From Verrucomicrobiota bacterium (GTDB lineage Bacteria > Verrucomicrobiota > Verrucomicrobiia > Limisphaerales > J093): DNA of 64,000 nt. The notes below the pieces were generated by a model that did no database searches, was not told the origin of the DNA, and was given only the letters and a program-made list of their open reading frames with translations. The position numbers were made by a program, and so were the translations under genes. Below, in pieces: positions 1 through 8,988 of the stretch (the first letter of the stretch is position 1; each line of letters starts with the position of its first letter). The stretch covers positions 1 through 64,000 of the forward strand of contig JAOSKK010000039.1 in NCBI GenBank assembly GCA_027493615.1. The letters are read 5' to 3'.

Positions 1-298
1 GGAAGCGGGCTGTTCCTCTTGGACCGGCTCAGGGGCCGTGAACCTGAAAGCGCCGGTAAACCGGACGCACTCCAGACGCTTCGCGCGGGACGGACGGGCT
101 CTGCAAGTCGCGAAGCGTATGGAGTGCGGGGGTTCACCCCCGCTTTTCGTGCTCGGTTCGTGTGAAGGACCGATGGGCGGGGTGTCCCTGTGGACGGCAT
201 GCAGACCCGATAGGCCCAGCGAATGATGTGCCCAGGCTGCGGCCCGGAGCGTGGCCGGCTTCAACGCGCGGCTGGACGTCCGACGGCAGGCGGTCCGT
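1..298. other. Intergenic region with dispersed repeats
   Basis: I see no convincing gene here. The first 50 bases resemble the palindromic element found again near 6290, 21300 and 43010 (CTGTTCCTCTTGGACCGG followed by GTGAACC). A hairpin repeat follows at 66-128. The rest carries no recognisable motif and lies downstream of the leftward response regulator. Confidence 0.5.
66..128. repeat. Dispersed hairpin repeat (GCACTCC family)
   Basis: The arms at 66-85 and 109-128 are reverse complements over 20 bases with one mismatch, around a 23-base loop. The same arm theme (CGCACTCC then AACGCT) returns as a longer-looped hairpin at 44701-44808, so this is a dispersed family. There is no T-run, so a simple terminator role is not favoured. 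Confidence 0.65.
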
Positions 299-967
299 TC
301 AGCCCTGCCCGCGCACCTTGATCAGCGCCTCGGTGCGGGAGTGGACGTGCAGTTTCTCGTACATCCGGCGGATGAAGGTGCGGACGGTGTGGATGGTGAT
401 GCCGAGTTCGTCCGCGATTTCCTTGTAGCGATGCCCGCGGCCGAGCCGGTCGAGAATCTCACGCTCGCGCCGGCAGAGGACGTCGTTGGCCTGGTCGTGG
501 GCCGGCGGGGGCACCTTCGCCGTTTCGGGGGCCGGCGAAGCGCCGCGGTGTGCCAGGGCGTTGACGACCTTGCGCGCGATCTGGCTGGACATGGGCGATC
601 CCCCGGCGTGGAGGTCCCGCACGGCATCGAGGATGCCGGCCGGCGGCGTCTTCTTGAGCAGATAGCCGGTGGCGCCGGCCGCAAGCGAGCGGAAGATCAG
701 GTCGTCGTCCTCGAAGACGGTCAACATGCTGACCTGCGTGGCCGGGCAATGCGTCTTGAGCAGCGGCAGGCAGTCAATGCCCGATTTGCCGGGAAGGTGG
801 ATGTCCAGGAGCACCACGTCCGGGCCGAGGGGCGGCAGCGTGCGAAGCGCTTCCTCGCTGCTGCCACATGCCGCAACGCACTCGAAGCCAGGCGAGTTGC
901 GAAAGAGCCAGGCCAGCCCGTCGCGGACTTCGACGTCGTCTTCCACTATGGCCACGCGGATGGACAT
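299..967 (-). CDS. LuxR/NarL-family response regulator
   Basis: Two-component response regulator that binds DNA after phosphorylation. The first ~120 residues are a receiver domain starting MSIRVAIVEDD, with phospho-acceptor Asp at about residue 55 in VVLLDIHLPG and the conserved Lys in YLLKK. After a linker comes a LuxR-type helix-turn-helix (REREILDRLGRGHRYKEIADELGI onward, in part). I chose the start at 967 rather than an upstream in-frame start because the receiver fold begins there. The sensor kinase gene lies just upstream on the same strand with about a 135-base gap, so the two very probably form a cognate pair. The target genes are unknown. The frame is intact. Confidence 0.9.
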   Translation of the reverse strand: MSIRVAIVEDDVEVRDGLAWLFRNSPGFECVAACGSSEEALRTLPPLGPDVVLLDIHLPGKSGIDCLPLLKTHCPATQVSMLTVFEDDDLIFRSLAAGATGYLLKKTPPAGILDAVRDLHAGGSPMSSQIARKVVNALAHRGASPAPETAKVPPPAHDQANDVLCRREREILDRLGRGHRYKEIADELGITIHTVRTFIRRMYEKLHVHSRTEALIKVRGQG

Positions 968-1102
968 GGGACGTGCGCTCGGGGGAATGTCAGGCGGGGG
1001 GCTGGCCTTGCCCATTCGCATGAAAGGGTGACACGTTGACGTTCAGACGGGAACGGCCGGCAGCCAGCGGGCGTGAGACAGCATCGCTCATCTCGGAGGT
1101 TT

Positions 1103-4100
1103 TCAGCCTCTCCCGGCCCCTTCCCCGAGCGGCGCGCTCAAGATAACGCGTGTGCCCTCTCCGGGCGCCGATTCGATCCGGCATTCCCCGCCGATGCCGG
1201 CGATGCGTTCGCGCAGGTGGCGCAAGCCGTTGCCGAGCGAGGTTGGTTGGGAGGCGTCGGGGGACGCCTCCGCAACGGCGAAGCCGCGACCGTTGTCCAC
1301 GACGGTGATCTGCACCCGGTCTTCGGCGACCGCAAACCCGCATGTGAGTTCGCTGGCGTGGGCGTGTTTCAGGACGTTGTGCAGGGCCTCCTTGGCGCAG
1401 AGGAACAGGTGGCGGCGCACCAGGCCGGGCACGGGGCGGGCAGGGATTTCCCGGGGGAAATCGAAGCGGTAACGGAGGGCGGTCGGCTCCAGCAACTCCG
1501 CGGCTTGCTCGCGCAGATAGGCGGCCAGGCTGTCGAGTGTGTCGTTTCGCGGGTTGATGACCCAGACGAGTTCGCTGATCCCGTCCACCAGGCCGCGGGC
1601 GAGGGTTGAGACTTTCTCGAAGGGCAACGGGCCGGGATCGGCGCCGGCCGCCCGACGCTGGGCGAGGTCGGCGAGCATCGCGATCTTGGTGAGGTCAGCG
1701 CCCAGGCCGTCGTGCATGTCGCGGGCGATGCGGGCGCGCTCGAGGTCGAGGGCGTGCTGGCGTTCGAGTTCCTGGATGCGCCGCAGGCCCTGATTCGCAA
1801 TCCATGCAGGCTGCCCCCGGCGGCCAGCACCGCCGTGGCGCACAAGAGGTAGAACGGCCACGTCTGATAAAAATGCGGTGCAAGGCTGAAGGCGAACTCG
1901 GCGTCGCGTTCGCTCGGCACGCCGTGGTTGTTGAAGGCCCGGACGCGGAACCGATAGGTGCCCGGCCGGAGGTCGGTGTAGAACGCGGTGCGGAGATTGG
2001 TGTTGTCCTCCTGCCAGTCCGCGTCGTGACCTTCGAGTTGGTAGCGGAAGCGGACATGCTCGGGGGCGACGAAGCTGTTGGCCGTGTAATGGAAGATCAG
2101 CGAACGGGCGCGGCCCGGTGGAAGGTGGAATGGCGCCGCTTGACCGCCGGTTGGCGAGGCTCCTGGTTTCGCCGCGGCCGGACCGCGGGCAAGAAGGGCC
2201 GCGGCGCCGGCCGGCTGAAGGTCCGCGCGGCAGTCTTCGCCGTAGATGATCTGGCCATCGGCCACGACTTGCTCGAGGACCACGGGGGGCGGCGAGTCGT
2301 TGATCGCGAGGGCCCGCGGGTCCACGATCACCACGCCTTTGGTGGTTGGGAACCACAACCGTCCGTCGCGCGTCCGGCAACTGTTGGGCAGGCGGCCGCC
2401 ATTGCCCTCGGCGCTCAGCATGCCATCGGCCTCGCCGAAGTGCAGGCATTCAACGCGGTTGGTCTGGCCGTCTGCCACCGCGTTCAGGCCTTGCTTGCGC
2501 ACCCGCTGAAGACCGCGATGTCCGTTGAGCCAAAGCCAGCCGGCGTCGTCTTCGAGCACGTTCAGGACAAGGTTCTCCGACAGTCCGTGCTCGGTGGTGA
2601 ACAGGAAGAAACGATCGTGCCGCCCGCGGATCAGACCCCGATCGGAGGCGAACCAGACGGTGCCGTCCGGGTCCGCCAGGGCCGCCGCGGCGTAAGCCGC
2701 CGGGAAGCCGCTGGTGGGAGTGAACCCATCGCACTGAGCGCCCCGCAGACGGTTGACGCCGCCGGCCTTGGTGCCCACCCAGATGGCACCGGTGGGATCC
2801 TCGAGCACGCCGACGACGTCCGCATCTGATAGGACGGCACGGGCGTCTGGCGGTGGGTTGGTGCACCAGGGCACAAAGGCCTCGCGCTGCCCGTCTTTGA
2901 GGCGAAATAAATCCGGCCCGCCCACCCACAGTCCCCGAGCGATCGGCGGCGATGGTGCCGGCAGGAACCGGATGGTTGGTGTCTCCCACGCGCACACGGA
3001 ACTGCTCGACGGTGTCAGATCGCACCTGGCACAGCCCGGCCCAGCTCCCGGCCCACACCTGGCCGGAGGGAGCGGCAAGCACCACGGTGAAATGGTTCCA
3101 GTCGTTGCTCGTGAAGGGGTCGGGTTGCGAAAGATGAAACGTGCGGAACACACCATCCCGGTACCGACTCAATCCTCGATCGGTCGCCATCCACACGCTG
3201 CCGTCCGGCCCCTCGGCGATGCTCCAGACCGCGTTGTCCGCCAGGCCGTCGACGGTAGTGAGGTTGACGAAGCGGCGGCGTTGCAGACGGTTGAGCCCGC
3301 CGTTCTTGGTGCCGACCCAGAGAGTCCCCTCCCGGTCGGAGAGCAGGCTGGCGACGAGTTCGTCGGAGAGCCCGCTGGGCGGCCGAAAGTGAATGAAGCG
3401 GCCGTCTTGCCAGCGGCTTAAGCCGCCCCATGAGTCGCCGAACCAGAGTGCGCCGTCCCAGCCCCACGCCAACGGCCCGGGCTCACCGCGCAACCCATTT
3501 CCGGCCTGGGGATCAGGGTTCCTTGGCCAGGACTCAATGCGCCCTTCCTGCCAGCGGCACAGGCCGACACCCCACCCGAACCAGATCGCGCCGCCGCGAT
3601 CCGCGAGGAGGCCCGCGCCGTTGTAGAGCCGTATTTCGTCGTTCTTGTATGCCGCCATGATCTCGAATTCGGTCTGCCCGGCACGGAGCCGCACCAGCCC
3701 GCGCGGGTCGCGAAGCCAGAGATCGCCGGCCGTGTCCTCCAGGACGGCGTCCACGTCCAGGATCCGGGCGGTGGCGTCCCAGCTTGGATGGAAGGGCGGA
3801 TAGTTCGTGTAAGCGAAGACGGCGTCCCCTTCGACCCACATCGGCCCGGCTCCGGTGCCCAGCCAGACGCCTCCGGCGCGGCGTGGACAGATCGAGCGGA
3901 CGAAGCCATCGCTATCCGGCAGCGGCACGTCCATGAACACGTGATTGACGCGGCGCGCGAGCCCGTGCCGGGTGCCGATCCAGAGCGTGCCTGGCGGGTT
4001 CTCTGCCAAGGCCTGGATATCCGGGCTGCGCAAGGCAGGCGTGTTGCGCCGATCGTACAAGGTGAACCGACGTCCGTCGTAACGCGCCAAGCCACTCCGC

Positions 4101-4324
4101 GTGCCGATCCAGAGATAGCCGTCGCTGGCTTGGAACAGGCAGTTGATGGTGTTCTGCGGCAGGCCGTCTTCGCTGGTCCAGGATCGGGTGCGGAACTCGG
4201 TCTGGAGATGGCCCAAGGAGAAGACGTTGGTATGCGCGTCCCAGGACCCGGTGACGGCCGGGGGCAAGGACAGGCAGATGGCGCCAGCGTACGACGCTAG
4301 GAGCCTTGAGATCACGGTTTGCAT
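1103..4324 (-). CDS. Sensor histidine kinase with Reg_prop propeller and Y_Y_Y domain (frame interrupted)
   Basis: Membrane sensor kinase of the hybrid-two-component-like family common in polysaccharide degraders. It starts MQTVISRLLASYAG, a signal peptide. Periplasmic Reg_prop blades follow (repeats such as DGYLWIGTRSGLARYD, GTLWVGTKNGGLNRL), then a Y_Y_Y domain (RYQLEGHDADW), one membrane segment near ATAVLAAGG, and a HisKA_3 dimerisation helix with the phospho-His in ARDMHDGLGADLTK. An HATPase domain (VVDNGRGF, GNGLRHLRERI) ends the protein. The reading frame changes near 2935 and near 1790; homology continues across both, so I treat it as one gene of about 1070 residues. It probably senses a sugar oligomer and signals to the adjacent regulator; the ligand is not visible. 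Confidence 0.85.
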
Positions 4325-4576
4325 CGGCACATCGCCCCACCGGCGCCTCGGCGGCGCGCCTGCCTGATCGCGGTTGGTCTCCGCGTCCGGTCCGTCATGG
4401 TGGGGCAATGTGGCACGCCTCCGGGCCACGGTCTACCTGTGCGGCGTCAGGCCTTGGTCATTGCGTTTGGTGCCGGCGGACGTGGTTCTTGGACCCGGCG
4501 AGCGGGGGGCATGCGGCGGCATGGCGTTTGGTGAATCCCCAATGCCCAAGGGCTGACCCCGGCGGGAAAACGGAGG

Positions 4577-6087
4577 TCAACCGCTCCAGCCGCGGTGGAG
4601 TGCGTAAGCGGCTTCGTTCCAGCGCAGCTCCTTCTTGAAAGCGGCGACGGTCGTCGTGGGTCCGATGGCCACGTGCTCCAGGCCGGCCATTTCGGCGAAG
4701 TCCTCGAGCAGCTCCGGGGTCACCGCCTGGCTGAAGGCCGTGTGATGGGCCCCTCCCGCGAGGATCCAGGCCGCGGCTGCCACGGCCAGGTTCGGTTGCG
4801 GTTTCCACACCGCTCGCGCGACGGGCAGTCTCGGCAAGGGTGCGTCCGGGGTCACGACCTCGACTTCGTTGACGAGGAGGCGGAAGCGGTTGCCGAGGTC
4901 GATCAGCGAGGTGTTCAGGCCCGGTCCTGCCGGGGTGTTGAAGACCAAACGCGCGGGGTCGGCCTTGCCGCCGATGCCGAGCGGGTGGACTTCGAGCGTC
5001 GGGCGGCCGTCGGCGATGGAGGGACAGATCTCCAGCATGTGGGCTCCCAGGACCTTCGCGCCGTCCGGATGCAGGTGATAGGTGTAGTCCTCCATGAAGG
5101 ACGTGCCGCCAGGCAGGCCGGTGGCCATGACCTTGAGGGCACGCACAAGCGCGGCGGTCTTCCAGTCGCCTTCCGCGCCGAAGCCGTAGCCCTCGGCCAT
5201 GAGGCGCTGGACCGCCAGGCCGGGGAGTTGGGCCAGACCGTGCAGGTCTTCGAAGGTGGTGGTGAAGCCCTTGAACCGGCCGTCCTGCAGGAAAGAGCGA
5301 AGCCCGAGTTCGATCCGGGCGGCTTCGCGGACGGATTCGTGGCGCGCACCGCCGGCCCGCAGATCCGCAGCCACGGCGTACGTGGCCTCGTAGTCCTTCA
5401 CAAGGGCGTTGACCTCGGCGTCGGAGGCCTGGCGCACGCGGCAGACGAGATCGCCCACCCCGTGGCCGTGGACGGAGTAGCCGAACTGGATCTGGGCGGC
5501 GACCTTGTCACCTTCGGTGACCGCCACCTCGCGCATGTTGTCGCCGAGACGGGCGAAGCGCGCGTTCTGCCAGTCGTGCCACGCGGCGGCGGCGCGGGAC
5601 CAGGCGGCCAGGCGCTGTCGGACGCCGGGTTCCTGCCAGTGCCCGACGACGACCTTGCGGTTCAGGCGGAGGCGGGTGAGGAGGAACCCGTACTCGCGGT
5701 CGCCATGGGCGGCCTGGTTCAGGTTCATGAAGTCCATGTCGATGGTGGCCCAGGGGATGTCGCGATTGAACTGGGTGTGGAGGTGGGCCAGCGGTCTGCG
5801 GAGGTACGCAGGCCGTTGATCCACATCTTGGCCGGCGAGAAGGTGTGCATCCAGGTGATCAACCCGACGCAGTTCGGGGTGTGATTCGCCGCCTGGCAAC
5901 AGGCCAGGATTTCGTCGGGGGTCTTGAGGACCGGATGGAACCTGACCCGAACCGGGAACTCCGGGGCGGCGTCCAGGGCCTGTGCGATGGTCTCGGAATG
6001 GATCGCCACCTGGCGGAGGGTCTCCGGCCCGTAGAGCTCCTGGCTGCCCGTGACGAACCAGACTTCGAAGGACTTCAAATCGATCAT
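4577..6087 (-). CDS. araA: L-arabinose isomerase (frame interrupted)
   Basis: Converts L-arabinose to L-ribulose in the cytoplasm, the first step of arabinose use. The protein starts [20 protein letters not shown] and is about 500 residues, the usual AraA length. Family landmarks are present: [34 protein letters not shown], the metal/catalytic Glu in [13 protein letters not shown] and FMEDYTYH, His in [10 protein letters not shown], and the late His in [10 protein letters not shown]. One frame change near 5807, in a CC that would need one more base, splits it. No araB or araD is adjacent. The two-component pair just downstream may regulate it, but that is a positional guess. Confidence 0.93.
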
Positions 6088-6561
6088 GATCGTGCGGATG
6101 GTTGCTGTGCCGACAGACCGGCGGACGACCGCCCGGAGAGCCGCGTTCCCCTTGGGCCCGAGCCGAGTGCCGTCCGTTTGCGGGGTCCGTCGCGTCCGCC
6201 GGTTTGGCGAACGCGAGCCGAGGCTACGCCAGGTCCGGTGGGTTCCGCCAGACCGAACAAGTCGGGTCCGGGGAAGCGTCCTGTTCCTCTCGGACCTGCC
6301 CAGCGCCCATGAACCGCGGGGGTGCAGGCTGGCAGCCCGCACCCCAGGTTCAGGGAGCGCCTCTCTCAGCCCCATCCCCGATGTTCGTAATCGGTGGAGG
6401 GACGCCCCGTCTTGGATTCTCCGCCGATTACGAACATCGGGGATGGGGGAAGTGGCGGGGTTCTCCTCGATCTGCGCAGGGGTCATGAGCCGACCTGGAT
6501 GGATGCCCCTTCCGTAATCTCCATTCTCCCTTTCGTAATCCGGTTCATGGAGAGCCGCGGC
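6088..6561. other. Intergenic region carrying repeats upstream of araA
   Basis: No gene is supported. It contains a copy of the dispersed element with TTCCTCTCGGACCTG and CATGAACCGC at about 6288-6320, directly followed by a GTGCAGG...CCCGCACC copy, then the long hairpin at 6371-6448. The araA promoter must lie here or near 6100-6250, but I cannot point to clear -35/-10 boxes. Confidence 0.5.
6371..6448. repeat. Long inverted repeat, 30-base arms
   Basis: The left arm 6371-6400 (CCCCATCCCCGATGTTCGTA...) and right arm 6419-6448 are reverse complements over 30 bases with a single mismatch, around an 18-base spacer. There is no poly-T tail. It sits between the DUF4159 gene stop and the araA start, both leftward. 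It is more likely a dispersed repeat or mobile MITE-like unit than a classic terminator. Confidence 0.75.
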
Positions 6562-7524
6562 TCAATGGGTGCTGGTGTAGAAGATGATGTTGATGCCGAG
6601 CGGGTAGGCCTTCGGCTCGGAGAACGCCGAGAAGTAGTAGGGGTCGGTCGACTCCTCCTCCCAGCCGTCGCCGAGATCGGTGTTGTGGCAGATCAGGACC
6701 ATCAGCCGCCCGCGGTCGTCGGTGATGCCGCGGTAGTGCGGGGTCCGGCCATCGGGCGTTTCCCAGGTGATGCCGGTGTCGCGATTGCGGACCGCGAACC
6801 CGACGTTGGGGATCTGGGGTTTCTCCTGGAGATGGAAGACGCAGTGGAAGATGGGGTGGGTGAGCGGGAGTTCCTCTGGTTCGCGGCCCGGAAGCACGCG
6901 GCGGAGGACCTCGTTGTAGAAGTGGTTCCAGTTCCGTTCGCCCCAGAAATCGTCGACGAGCAGGAAGCCGCCGTTGAGCAGGTAATCCCGCAGCACGCGC
7001 ACTTCACGGTCGTTGAGGACAATCGCCGGGACCCCGCTCATGAAGACGAACGGGTAAGGAGCAAGACCCTCGCGGGTGAGCTCGACGACCCGTCCCTCGG
7101 GATCGACCTTCATCGAGGTCACCTGCTGGAGGCGGTAGGAGAGGTTCAAATCGGCGTCGCGGAAATCGGTCCACCAGGCATAGCTGCTGCGATCCTGGGT
7201 CGAGCGGTACTTGATGCGCGCAAAGGTGAAGCAGTCAGCCTCGAAGCCCTTCGGCAGTTCCCACTCGGGCACGTTGCCGCGCGCGGTGGGATCCGGCGGG
7301 CCCCCGCGGAAGCGGCGTCCCTGAGCCACCGCCAGCAGGGCGAAGAGGGTGGCGCCCACCAGGAGGCGGAGGATCCAGGGGCGCCCCGCCAGGCGGTGGA
7401 GCGGTTGATGGGGATCACCGCCGCGCGCCCTGGCGAGGTTCAGGGCGCGCTGACGCACGGATGCCTTCTGCAGGGCGAGGGTCATGTTGGCGGTTGCAGT
7501 GGCGGTTCCGATGTATCGCGTCAA
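6562..7524 (-). CDS. DUF4159 domain membrane-anchored protein
   Basis: About 320 residues with an N-terminal membrane segment (ILRLLVGATLFALLAVAQG, near residues 50-70) and then a DUF4159 domain. Visible hallmarks are FTFARIKY at the domain start, LRDYLLNGGFLLVDDFWG, THPIFHCVFHL and LMVLICHNTDLGDGWE. DUF4159 proteins are often found with MoxR/VWA gene sets, but no such neighbours occur here; the molecular function is unknown. It is the last gene of a short leftward run, 29 bases after the signal peptidase gene. A shorter start at 7485 is also possible. Confidence 0.8.
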   Translation of the reverse strand: MTRYIGTATATANMTLALQKASVRQRALNLARARGGDPHQPLHRLAGRPWILRLLVGATLFALLAVAQGRRFRGGPPDPTARGNVPEWELPKGFEADCFTFARIKYRSTQDRSSYAWWTDFRDADLNLSYRLQQVTSMKVDPEGRVVELTREGLAPYPFVFMSGVPAIVLNDREVRVLRDYLLNGGFLLVDDFWGERNWNHFYNEVLRRVLPGREPEELPLTHPIFHCVFHLQEKPQIPNVGFAVRNRDTGITWETPDGRTPHYRGITDDRGRLMVLICHNTDLGDGWEEESTDPYYFSAFSEPKAYPLGINIIFYTSTH

Positions 7525-7553
7525 CCGAAAAGGACGAAGCCGTGAGCGGATGG

Positions 7554-8141
7554 TTACAGCCTTTTGCAGCGGACGAGCGTCCAGGACCCGGTGGGGTCGG
7601 GGCCGGAGGTGAAAGCGGTCGGCGGTCCTCCGGGGCGCCAGGAGGCGATGACACGGCCCAGCAACTGGTCGCGTCCCACCACCGCGTGGACGGATTGGTC
7701 CGTGGGCAGGCGGCGGTTGTCGCCGACCAGCGCGTAGCGTTCGGGGCCGAGCGTGCCGGGGGCGATCGTGAGCGGGCCGGGGGTGAGGTCGTGTGCGGCG
7801 GGGAGGAGTGCCCCATCGACCCAGAGTTGGCCGTCGAGGAGTTCGACGCGTTCGCCGGGGAGGCCGACGATGCGCTTGGTGATGTACTCGTTGCCGTAAC
7901 GGGCGACGACGATGTCGCCCCGACGCGGGGGTTGGCGCAGGTAGGCGCGTTTATCCACGAGGAGCAGTTCGCCGCTCGCCAGGGTGGGCCGCATGCTGGG
8001 ACCCACGGTGAGGACCAGGGCATAATGCCACCGCCATACCAGCACCAGGGCGAAGAGCAACCCGGCGCCGGCGAGGCCGCGAGTCCAGCGTGGTGCCCGA
8101 CGGGCGGGCAGGCGATGGTGACAACGGTTCAGAGAGCGCAT
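7554..8141 (-). CDS. lepB: Signal peptidase I (S26 family)
   Basis: Inner-membrane serine protease that cleaves Sec signal peptides. After a basic N-terminus and one membrane segment (residues ~22-46), the box with catalytic Ser49 (VGPSMRPTL), box C (RGDIVVARY), the catalytic Lys89 region (YITKRIVGLPGE) and box E (YALVGDNR) all appear in the right order. At 195 residues it is compact, with one transmembrane helix. It sits between a secreted hypothetical protein and the DUF4159 gene with ~30-base gaps, suggesting co-transcription. The many exported proteins in the window make this role fitting. Confidence 0.93.
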   Translation of the reverse strand: MRSLNRCHHRLPARRAPRWTRGLAGAGLLFALVLVWRWHYALVLTVGPSMRPTLASGELLLVDKRAYLRQPPRRGDIVVARYGNEYITKRIVGLPGERVELLDGQLWVDGALLPAAHDLTPGPLTIAPGTLGPERYALVGDNRRLPTDQSVHAVVGRDQLLGRVIASWRPGGPPTAFTSGPDPTGSWTLVRCKRL

Positions 8142-8174
8142 GGCGGGCGTGGGAGGTGGAACGGTCCCCCTGGC

Positions 8175-8818
8175 TCAGGGTAGCGGCGGGGGAGACGGGG
8201 AGAGACCCGCCCATGTGTCCCCGCCCAGCGCCAGCAGGACAGAGCGCTTGGCGGGGAAGTCGAAGGGGATGTCGGCGATGTGGCGGAGGGCTTCGAGTAG
8301 TTCCTTCTCGCGGTTCACCGAGCGGGCCAGGTCCAGGGCACGGCGGGCTTCCTGGCCGACGAGGTCGGCCGTGGGATGGTGGTACAGCGAGTCGAGGTAG
8401 ACCTCGAGCCACCGGTCGGCGAGTTGCTCCTGGCGCAGAAGGGTGAGCAGCGCGTGGGTCAGGGTGAGTTCCTCGCCCGTACCCCGGAACTCCTCGAGGC
8501 TCTGTTCGAGAGCCCGAATGGACTGCGGGAACCGCTGGCCGGGCGGTGGGTCCGGCTCGTTCCGGCTGCGCCGGGCCTGGAGGAGATGAAGGCGGTCGAG
8601 GTACTGTCGGTAGAGACACTGGCTGCCGAGGGCCTGGAGTCGGGCCCGCGTCTGTTCGACTTCGGAGAAGGAGCGCGGGACATAGAAGAGCTCGACCGGG
8701 GGACTTCCTGGAGGGACGAGGAGGTGACCTGCCGGGGCAGAAGTCCGCGGGCGGCGAAGCCGAGGTAGCCGGTGGCAGCGGCGAGCAGAAGGTGGGGCAG
8801 GGCGGTTATGACTTTCAT
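8175..8818 (-). CDS. Hypothetical membrane-anchored protein (frame interrupted)
   Basis: I do not recognise the family. It starts MKVITALPHLLLAAATGYLG, a signal or anchor helix, and continues after a frame change near 8700 into a mostly helical, charged domain (SFSEVEQTRARLQALGSQ, LYRQYLDRLHLLQ, LDLARSVNREKELLEALRHI). Total length is about 215 residues. It lies 33 bases upstream of lepB on the same strand, so it probably belongs to that operon. The downstream part is the better supported half, with no close alternative in other frames. Confidence 0.5.
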
Positions 8819-8988
8819 CAGGACCAGCGCGACACACTGTGAGCGCCTGAAGAAGATACGCCAGGAGGTACCCGCTGGTTTCAACTTCCTGCGGGATCAG
8901 GCGGGCAGCCCCGGTTCCATCCCGGGCGCAATTCGTGTGGCCTCGCCCTCCCGGTTGCATCCATGATCGCCCCGATCTTGTGCATGCC

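Noticed and set aside
1103-4324. Calling the sensor kinase and other split genes pseudogenes
   Set aside because: Homology is continuous through the breaks and catalytic residues are kept. Many breaks elsewhere in the window lie at G/C runs, so error is the simpler reading.
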